A stretch of DNA of 11,733 bases from Cytophagales bacterium. GTDB taxonomy: Bacteria; Bacteroidota; Bacteroidia; Cytophagales; ES-bin-26. Each line of letters opens with the position of its first letter. The stretch's first letter is position 1. The translations under genes were made by a program, and so were the position numbers. Positions 8,222 to 11,733 of the stretch are shown here, piece after piece. Location: positions 1 to 11,733 of the forward strand of contig JACMKY010000190.1 of NCBI GenBank assembly GCA_014379925.1, in the 5' to 3' direction. The notes under the pieces are model-generated. The model saw only the letters and a list, made by a program, of their open reading frames with translations, ran no database searches and was not told the DNA's origin.

Positions 8222-8261
8222 GTACTACCCCAATCCAAAAAGAATTCGTTGGGGGAAGTAC
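8222..8261. other. Inverted repeat (11-bp interrupted stem)
   Basis: GTACTaCCCCAA (8222-8233) pairs with TTGGGGGAAGTAC (8249-8261): five plus six base pairs separated by a small internal mismatch, around a 15-nt loop. It lies 15 bp from the hairpin at 8178-8206. It could be a protein site or part of a structured transcript; no terminator-like T-run is present. Confidence 0.45.
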
Positions 8262-8353
8262 CGAAAGCCAAAAATTAGTTGCTTTCCCGAAATTCTCTCC
8301 CATTTAAACCCAATCAACCATCGATGTAGCGGTATCCGCCATGACGGGATCGT

Positions 8354-8368
8354 TTCAGGATTCCTGAA
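8354..8368. other. Short dyad TTCAGGA-T-TCCTGAA
   Basis: A perfect 7-bp inverted repeat with a single central base, 25 bp past the trpF stop codon. The centre is too tight for an RNA hairpin loop, so if real it would be a protein-binding site. It may also be chance. Confidence 0.3.
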
Positions 8369-8392
8369 CTTCCAGTTGGGAGGACGTGCGGC

Positions 8393-9127
8393 TCAGTAAC
8401 CATCCACTGATCGCACCGCCTCGAAAAACTGCTTCAGCTTCCCGGCGTCCAGGTTACCGTCCGTCCGAACGCCACTGCACAGGTCCAGGCCGAAGGGACG
8501 AACCGTTTCGACGGCTTGCCGGACGTTGTCGGCGCGCAGGCCACCCGCCAGGAAAACGGGCACGTCCAGGCTTTCGCGGATGCGACGGCTGATCTCCCAG
8601 TTGTGCACGCGGCCCGTGCCACCCAGTTCCTTTACATCCAGCGTAGGATTGCCCGAATCGAGCAGCACCGCGTCCACGTGGCGGGCCACCCGATCGGCTT
8701 CGGCCACGGACTCCTCCCCCACCACGTGGATCACCTGCACGAGGCTGATTCCCGGCAAGGCCTCCCGGATTTCGTCGTAGCTTCCCTCGCTTAGTTGATC
8801 CACCAGTTGAATGGTGTTGGTGCGGACCCGCCGCTGGTGGGCAATGATCGATTGGGCGCTGGTTTCGCTGGTCAGCAGAAAGGAGGCCACGGGCGGGGGA
8901 ATGAGGCGGGCGATTTCCCGGATGACTTCGTCGGAAATGATGCCGGGTCCGCTGGGCATGCGGGCGACCAAGCCCAGGGCCGACGCGCCGCCCGCGATGG
9001 CCTGCCGGGCTTCTTCCGCGCTGCTGATGCAGCAAATCTTGATTCGGGGACGTGAAGTGGGTTGCACGCGGGTTGTTTGGTGATTGGGCTCCGAAGATTT
9101 TGAAGCAGCCCGTGAAATGTTGGTCAT
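8393..9127 (-). CDS. trpF: Phosphoribosylanthranilate isomerase-like protein (TrpF)
   Basis: 244 residues from the ATG at 9127; a TIM-barrel enzyme that isomerises phosphoribosylanthranilate to CdRP in tryptophan synthesis. The first strand reads RIKICCIS (residues 28-35), with Cys32 at the place of the catalytic base in the family's KICG motif. LLDSGNPT (155-162) supplies Asp157 at the place of the general acid. The phosphate-binding parts GGTGRVHNW (169-177), LAGGLRADNV (193-202) and GLDLCSGV (213-220) are present. Oddities are the residue after the catalytic Cys (Cys instead of Gly) and ~27 extra N-terminal residues. A GTG at 9067 would start just before the barrel. The frame is open up to 9352, but the extra part is not TrpF-like. 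No other trp gene is in view; it stands alone, divergent from the mscS gene 223 bp away. A role outside tryptophan synthesis cannot be excluded. Confidence 0.85.
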   Translation of the reverse strand: MTNISRAASKSSEPNHQTTRVQPTSRPRIKICCISSAEEARQAIAGGASALGLVARMPSGPGIISDEVIREIARLIPPPVASFLLTSETSAQSIIAHQRRVRTNTIQLVDQLSEGSYDEIREALPGISLVQVIHVVGEESVAEADRVARHVDAVLLDSGNPTLDVKELGGTGRVHNWEISRRIRESLDVPVFLAGGLRADNVRQAVETVRPFGLDLCSGVRTDGNLDAGKLKQFFEAVRSVDGY

Positions 9128-9350
9128 CCAGCTGGTATTTCCGTACGTTATCCCTTTTAACAGGGTTGGGTTCCAGTTCGGATTTGCTTCCCGTTTTTTG
9201 CTCCTGGATGGCTTTCCAGGTAACCTTAGACGGCAACGGTAGACCCATGCAAGCCCGCCGTCCGGGAATTGGTTTACTTCTTTTTTCGCGAAAATACCCT
9301 TAAGTTGGTGCTCGAAAACTAAACCGATCACCTCAACTTCCCCAACGGAC

Positions 9351-10175
9351 ATGGAAAAGCTGGGAACTTACCCGCAGCAGTTCATCTCCGTGGCCCTGCG
9401 CTACCTGCCTTCCTTGCTGCTGGCCCTCTTCGTGTTGGCGGTTGGCTGGTGGCTGATCGGTTGGCTCCTCCGCCTGGCTTCGAAGGCGATGGCCCACCTG
9501 GACGTATCCTTACGCACCTTCCTGACCAGTCTGGTCAGCGTTGCCCTCAAGGTGCTGTTGCTCATCAGCGTGGCGGGAATGATCGGCATTCAGACTACCT
9601 CCTTCGTCACCATTCTGGGGGCGGCGGGCCTGGCGGTGGGTTTGGCCTTACAGGGATCGCTGTCCAACTTCGCCGGCGGCGTGCTCATCCTCATCTTCAA
9701 ACCCTTCCGGGTGGGCGACGTGATCGAGGCGCAGGGCCAATCGGGGGTAGTGAAGGAGATTCAGATCTTCAGCACCATCCTGCTCACCCCGGTGGGCAAA
9801 ACGGTGATTCTTCCCAACGGGGTGTTGTCCAACAATACCATCGTCAACGCAACGGCGGAAGGAAGGCTGCTGGCGGAGGTGCGCGTGGAGCTGGATGGCC
9901 GGACGGATTTTGATCGGGTGCGCGAAGTAGCGATGGGCATCCTCCGGGAAGACGGCCGCATCCTGACCGATCCCGCCCCGGGCGTGGGCATCGCGGTGCT
10001 GAAGCCGGGTGCCATCGTGGTCAGCATCGCGGCCCACACGCGGGTGGCCGATAATTTGGCCGTGGCGGGCAGCCTGACGGAAAAAATCAAGAAGGCTTTC
10101 GAGCAGAATGATTTCCTGATTCCCCAAACGCATACGTTCGTGCACCACGTGAACCAAACCCCGCCCGGTGGGTGA
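9351..10175 (+). CDS. MscS-family small-conductance mechanosensitive channel
   Basis: 274 residues, close to the 286 of E. coli MscS. Three membrane spans are visible: TM1 about 19-43, TM2 about 57-79, and TM3 from about 84. TM3 is the pore helix, with the Gly/Ala-rich GAAGLAVGLALQGSLSNFAGG at 90-110, followed by IFKPFRVGD (115-123). The beta domain carries the signature VILPNGVLSNNTIVN (152-166), and the remainder fits the cytoplasmic alpha/beta cage (to about 265). Such channels sit in the inner membrane and release solutes on hypo-osmotic shock. The gene is monocistronic in this window: divergent from trpF and convergent with the small coiled-coil gene, whose reading ends 17 bp beyond its stop. 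No Shine-Dalgarno sequence or clear TAnnTTTG box was found in the 223-bp upstream gap. Confidence 0.93.
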   Translation: MEKLGTYPQQFISVALRYLPSLLLALFVLAVGWWLIGWLLRLASKAMAHLDVSLRTFLTSLVSVALKVLLLISVAGMIGIQTTSFVTILGAAGLAVGLALQGSLSNFAGGVLILIFKPFRVGDVIEAQGQSGVVKEIQIFSTILLTPVGKTVILPNGVLSNNTIVNATAEGRLLAEVRVELDGRTDFDRVREVAMGILREDGRILTDPAPGVGIAVLKPGAIVVSIAAHTRVADNLAVAGSLTEKIKKAFEQNDFLIPQTHTFVHHVNQTPPGG

Positions 10176-10192
10176 ACGACGGGTTGGTACCG

Positions 10193-10330
10193 TTAGGCTC
10201 CTTTCTTGTCTTCCAGACGAATGAGCCGGATCTCAAATTCTTTAAACCGCTGATCGTATTCCGTGTTTCGGTCAAGAACCCGGTAGAAAGTATCCAACGC
10301 TTCTCCCACGCGGCTGGCCAGGTGCTCCAT
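10193..10330 (-). CDS. Downstream part of split coiled-coil gene (45 codons)
   Basis: ATG at 10330 follows directly on the TAG (10331-10333) that ends the upstream small gene, in the same reading frame. The 45 codons run to TAA at 10193-10195. The peptide (MEHLASRVGEALDTFYRVLD..., ending FEIRLIRLEDKKGA) is amphipathic and charged, and reads like the C-terminal continuation of the coiled-coil protein. It could be translated separately by termination-reinitiation, made by stop-codon readthrough, or be the dead tail of a gene broken by a nonsense mutation. Too short for recognition by family. Confidence 0.45.
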   Translation of the reverse strand: MEHLASRVGEALDTFYRVLDRNTEYDQRFKEFEIRLIRLEDKKGA

Positions 10331-10549
10331 CTATCGGCGCGTTTCCCGGTTTTCCGCCAGCAAATCCACCAGAATCTCGGAATGTTTCGTCAACAACGAC
10401 GACTGCTCGGTCAGCAAAGCGGAGTGTTGCTGCAAGCTGGTGGAGTGCTGCTGCAAGATGGTGGCGTGTTGCTGCAAGATCGCCGTGTGTTGGTCCTGCT
10501 TCTGCACCATTTCAGTCAGCAATTCGACAATTCGTTCTTCATTTTTCAT
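10331..10549 (-). CDS. Small coiled-coil protein, possibly truncated by an in-frame stop
   Basis: 72 residues: MKNEERIVELLTEMVQKQDQ, then a heptad array with hydrophobic positions every three to four residues (TAILQQH, ATILQQH, STSLQQH, SALLTEQ, SSLLTKH, SEILVDL), then a charged end NRETRR. Gln/His-rich heptads of this kind form parallel coiled coils. There is no signal peptide or membrane span, so the product is probably cytoplasmic. The heptads are encoded partly by a 21-bp tandem repeat. The TAG stop is followed at once by ATG in the same frame, continuing for 45 more codons, so the full ancestral protein may have had about 118 residues. A good Bacteroidota-type promoter lies 22 bp upstream. 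I do not recognise the family. Confidence 0.6.
   Translation of the reverse strand: MKNEERIVELLTEMVQKQDQHTAILQQHATILQQHSTSLQQHSALLTEQSSLLTKHSEILVDLLAENRETRR
10422..10484. repeat. Three 21-bp tandem repeats inside the coiled-coil gene
   Basis: Units at 10422-10442, 10443-10463 and 10464-10484 share the core tgYtgctgcaag. Each unit encodes one heptad (consensus xxxLQQH) of the coiled coil. Such repeats can expand or contract in whole heptads without breaking the frame. Confidence 0.7.
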
Positions 10550-10570
10550 TGCTCAAGATGGCTTCTCACC

Positions 10571-10601
10571 CAAAGGTAAGGGGTTGACTTGGGTCAACCA
10601 A
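10571..10601 (-). promoter_or_regulatory. Bacteroidota-type promoter for the coiled-coil gene
   Basis: On the minus strand: TTGG (10601-10598), exactly 19 bp, then TACCTTTG (10578-10571), a full match to the -7 consensus TAnnTTTG with an acceptable -33 element. The -7 box ends 21 bp before the ATG at 10549. This is the clearest promoter in the window. Confidence 0.6.
10582..10599. promoter_or_regulatory. Candidate operator: perfect dyad in the promoter spacer
   Basis: GGTTGAC (10582-10588), four bases, GTCAACC (10593-10599): a perfect 7-bp inverted repeat filling the space between the -33 and -7 elements. A protein bound here would either block RNA polymerase or, MerR-style, reshape the spacer. 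As RNA it could also form a hairpin with a TTGG loop, but it lies upstream of the predicted transcription start. Confidence 0.45.
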
Positions 10602-10675
10602 CTCGTTCTGCGTTGCTTCCAGCCGGTTTCATTTCTCCAGGTAGCCACCTTGGTTGATGCGGCCAAATTTCCCGC

Positions 10676-10975
10676 TCATTCCGCGAGGAATTTCAGGTAC
10701 AGGTGCGGCTGTTGGGCGCATTGCCGCGCCAGTTCGATGATGCGGTCCAGCAAGGTCACGGTTTCGGGCGTGCGGGCGTTGACTTTGGCGCGCTCCAGTT
10801 CGTCCGCCAGTACGGCCGCCTGCGCAAACGTAAAAATCGTGTCGCCGTAGGGGTCCACGTAGCCCATCAACTGGTACTCCTCGTCGTCGAGACCCGGAAT
10901 CAGGGGCCGCAGCAGGTCGTGATCCTCGGCATACCCCACTTCAAAACCCTCGTCGTCTTCCAGACGGATGATCAT
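10676..10975 (-). CDS. Hypothetical acidic protein, 99 residues
   Basis: Reads from ATG at 10975 to TGA at 10676. The N-terminal half is very acidic (EDDEGFEVGYAEDHD, LDDEEYQ) and contains GYVDPYGDTIFTF (residues 38-50). The C-terminal half is helical (AVLADELERAKV..., LLDRIIELARQCAQQ) and ends PHLYLKFLAE. There are no signal peptide, membrane span or catalytic motifs, so it is probably cytoplasmic. The codon use and composition look genuinely coding, and no convincing competing frame covers this stretch. I do not recognise the family and assign no function. It is divergent from the DUF7948-like gene and shares with it an AT-rich motif ending ACCGTATG at the start codon. Confidence 0.72.
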   Translation of the reverse strand: MIIRLEDDEGFEVGYAEDHDLLRPLIPGLDDEEYQLMGYVDPYGDTIFTFAQAAVLADELERAKVNARTPETVTLLDRIIELARQCAQQPHLYLKFLAE

Positions 10976-11019
10976 ACGGTTGTAAATTATTAGTTATCAA
11001 TTATTAATTGTTAATTATC
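10976..11019 (-). repeat. AT-rich repeat abutting the start of the 99-residue gene
   Basis: Read on the minus strand, this stretch consists of degenerate TTGATAATTAA/ATTAATAATTGATAA units and ends TTTACAACCGT just before the ATG. An inverted, related copy lies at 11161-11200. The final 23 bases (including each ATG) agree at 20 positions between the two copies. Such AT-rich units are common between genes in this phylum. Confidence 0.5.
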
Positions 11020-11037
11020 AATAAAGAATGGGTCAAA

Positions 11038-11055
11038 TGCTGGCAATTGCCAGCA
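11038..11055. promoter_or_regulatory. 18-bp perfect palindrome between divergent genes
   Basis: TGCTGGCAATTGCCAGCA is self-complementary over all 18 bases, with no spacer. It lies 63 bp upstream of the 99-residue gene and 146 bp upstream of the DUF7948-like gene. This shape suits a dimeric transcription regulator. No regulator gene is in the window. Confidence 0.45.
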
Positions 11056-11160
11056 ACTTCTTAAACTTGGTGCTGGCGTAGCTGGTACGTAGGCTGAACG
11101 CTTTTACGGCAAGTCGTTAGTGAAACACAAACCGTAAACATTCGTTCCCGCTCTCTGTTC

Positions 11161-11200
11161 ATTGATAATTGATAACCGATAATTGATAATTTATAACCGT
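11161..11200 (+). repeat. AT-rich repeat abutting the start of the DUF7948-like gene
   Basis: Consists of ATTGATAATTGATAACCG-like units and ends TTTATAACCGT just before the ATG at 11201. It is the inverted partner of the repeat at 10976-11019. Confidence 0.5.
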
Positions 11201-11733
11201 ATGCGTTTGTTCACTTTCCTGGTGGGATTGTTTTTCGGTTTTCCGTTCCTGACCGAGCGGAATGCCGCCCGGGCGCACCCGTTCACGGCGCCCGCGCCCG
11301 GGCTGCAATTCATCCGCAACGACGGCCAGTGGGACCGCGACATTCAGTACCGGGCCAACCTGCCCGGTGGCTTTCTGTTCCTGCGGGCCACTTCCTTGCA
11401 GTACGTCTTCTACGATGCCAGGGCGGTAAGCGCCGCGCACCATCCCGGGGCGTCCTCCCAGGCCAGGGCCGACAACCAGGTGCCCGCTGCTTTCATCCGC
11501 GCCCACGGCTACCGCGTCGAATTTGTCGGGGCAAGTCCGGGTGCCACCCTGGAAACCGCGCAACCGAGCGCAGAAAAGAGAAATTACTTTTTGGGGAAAG
11601 ACCCGGACCGCTGGGCTTCCGACGTGTCCGCTTTCGGGGAAATCACGTACCGGAATCTGTACCCGGGCGTTGACTTACGGCTCTACCCGCACCAGAGCTC
11701 CCTCAAATACGAATTCCTGGTGGCTCCCGACGC
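11201..11733 (+). CDS. Secreted protein with DUF7948-like N-terminal domain, 3' end cut off by window
   Basis: 177 complete codons are visible and the gene runs off the window. A signal peptide MRLFTFLVGLFFGFPFLTERNAARA is followed by a domain with FIRNDGQWDRDIQYRANLPGG...YVFYDARA, then IRAHGYRVEFVGASPG, NYFLGKDPDRWASDV and YRNLYPGVDLRLYPHQSSLKYEFLVAPDA. This pattern matches the N-terminal DUF7948-type domain of large Bacteroidota exoproteins. Those often continue with SBBP or PKD-like repeats and end in a gliding-motility or type IX secretion sorting domain. Those later parts lie outside the window, so export by type IX secretion is inference. It is likely a surface or extracellular protein. 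The start is fixed by the signal peptide. No promoter with a full TAnnTTTG box was found in the 225-bp upstream gap. Confidence 0.85.
   Translation, partial: MRLFTFLVGLFFGFPFLTERNAARAHPFTAPAPGLQFIRNDGQWDRDIQYRANLPGGFLFLRATSLQYVFYDARAVSAAHHPGASSQARADNQVPAAFIRAHGYRVEFVGASPGATLETAQPSAEKRNYFLGKDPDRWASDVSAFGEITYRNLYPGVDLRLYPHQSSLKYEFLVAPD

Larger units (their letters stand above)
8025..8392. other. Intergenic region between trpF and the TPR gene, with hairpins
   Basis: 368 bp with no convincing gene. The minus-strand frame of the TPR gene stays open across much of it but has no domain-like sequence. It holds a possible -7 box (8060-8067), two consecutive hairpins (8178-8206 and 8222-8261) and a short dyad (8354-8368). 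None of the hairpins is followed by a T-run on either strand, so I do not call an intrinsic terminator for trpF. Confidence 0.6.

Noticed and set aside
8025..8303. N-terminal extension of the TPR protein from an ATG at 8303
   Set aside because: The extra 93 residues look like translated intergenic DNA and would bury the signal peptide that starts at 8024.
9203..9220. Hairpin cctgga...tccagg between trpF and mscS as a terminator or riboswitch
   Set aside because: Only a 6-bp stem, no T-run, and it lies between divergent genes where no terminator is needed.
9279..9316. Promoter for mscS (TTGG ... TACCCTTA)
   Set aside because: Spacer is 22 bp and the -7 box misses the TTTG core; not strong enough to call.
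9128..9352. N-terminal extension of TrpF from an ATG at 9352
   Set aside because: It would overlap the start of the divergent mscS gene, and TrpF homology begins only near residue 28 of the form started at 9127.
10176..10192. Shared terminator between convergent mscS and the coiled-coil gene
   Set aside because: The 17-bp gap contains only a short ggtacc palindrome, with no stem-loop and T-run.

Overview
The window looks like a chromosomal segment of a fairly GC-rich member of the Bacteroidota, most likely of the Cytophagales (Spirosoma/Dyadobacter-like). Three things point there. The protein families are typical: an HU-CCDC81/SPOR fusion, a plug-less TonB-receptor-like barrel, and a secreted protein with a DUF7948-like N-terminus. 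Shine-Dalgarno sequences are mostly absent. At least one convincing Bacteroidota-type promoter (TTGG-N19-TAnnTTTG) is present. The genus call is an inference from protein style, since no rRNA gene is present.

Layout. Positions 1-8024 hold five tightly packed genes on the minus strand, transcribed from high to low coordinates: a 1028-residue periplasmic TPR protein, a 624-residue outer-membrane beta-barrel, a membrane protein joining an N-terminal HU-like domain to a C-terminal SPOR domain, a TonB-type energy transducer, and folC (cut by the window edge). Gaps are 7, 58 (or 4), 28 and 75 bases, so they are probably co-transcribed. The first four together would span cytoplasm, inner membrane, peptidoglycan, periplasm and outer membrane. 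Positions 8025-8392 are non-coding and carry two consecutive hairpins and a possible -7 box for the operon. An orphan trpF (minus, 8393-9127) is divergent from an MscS-type mechanosensitive channel gene (plus, 9351-10175).

The right end is more accessory in character. A small coiled-coil gene with a 21-bp tandem repeat is split by an in-frame TAG that is immediately followed by ATG. Its promoter has a perfect dyad between the -33 and -7 elements. Next comes an unidentified 99-residue acidic protein (minus). It is separated from the divergent, truncated DUF7948-like gene by 225 bp in which AT-rich inverted repeats abut both start codons and enclose an 18-bp perfect palindrome.

The best candidates for something undescribed are: the TPR/barrel/HU-SPOR/TonB envelope module; the MITE-like repeat that appears to have supplied the start codon and first ~60 residues of the barrel protein; and the split coiled-coil gene with its dyad promoter. 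No CRISPR array, tRNA, rRNA, transposase or recognisable defence system was found.
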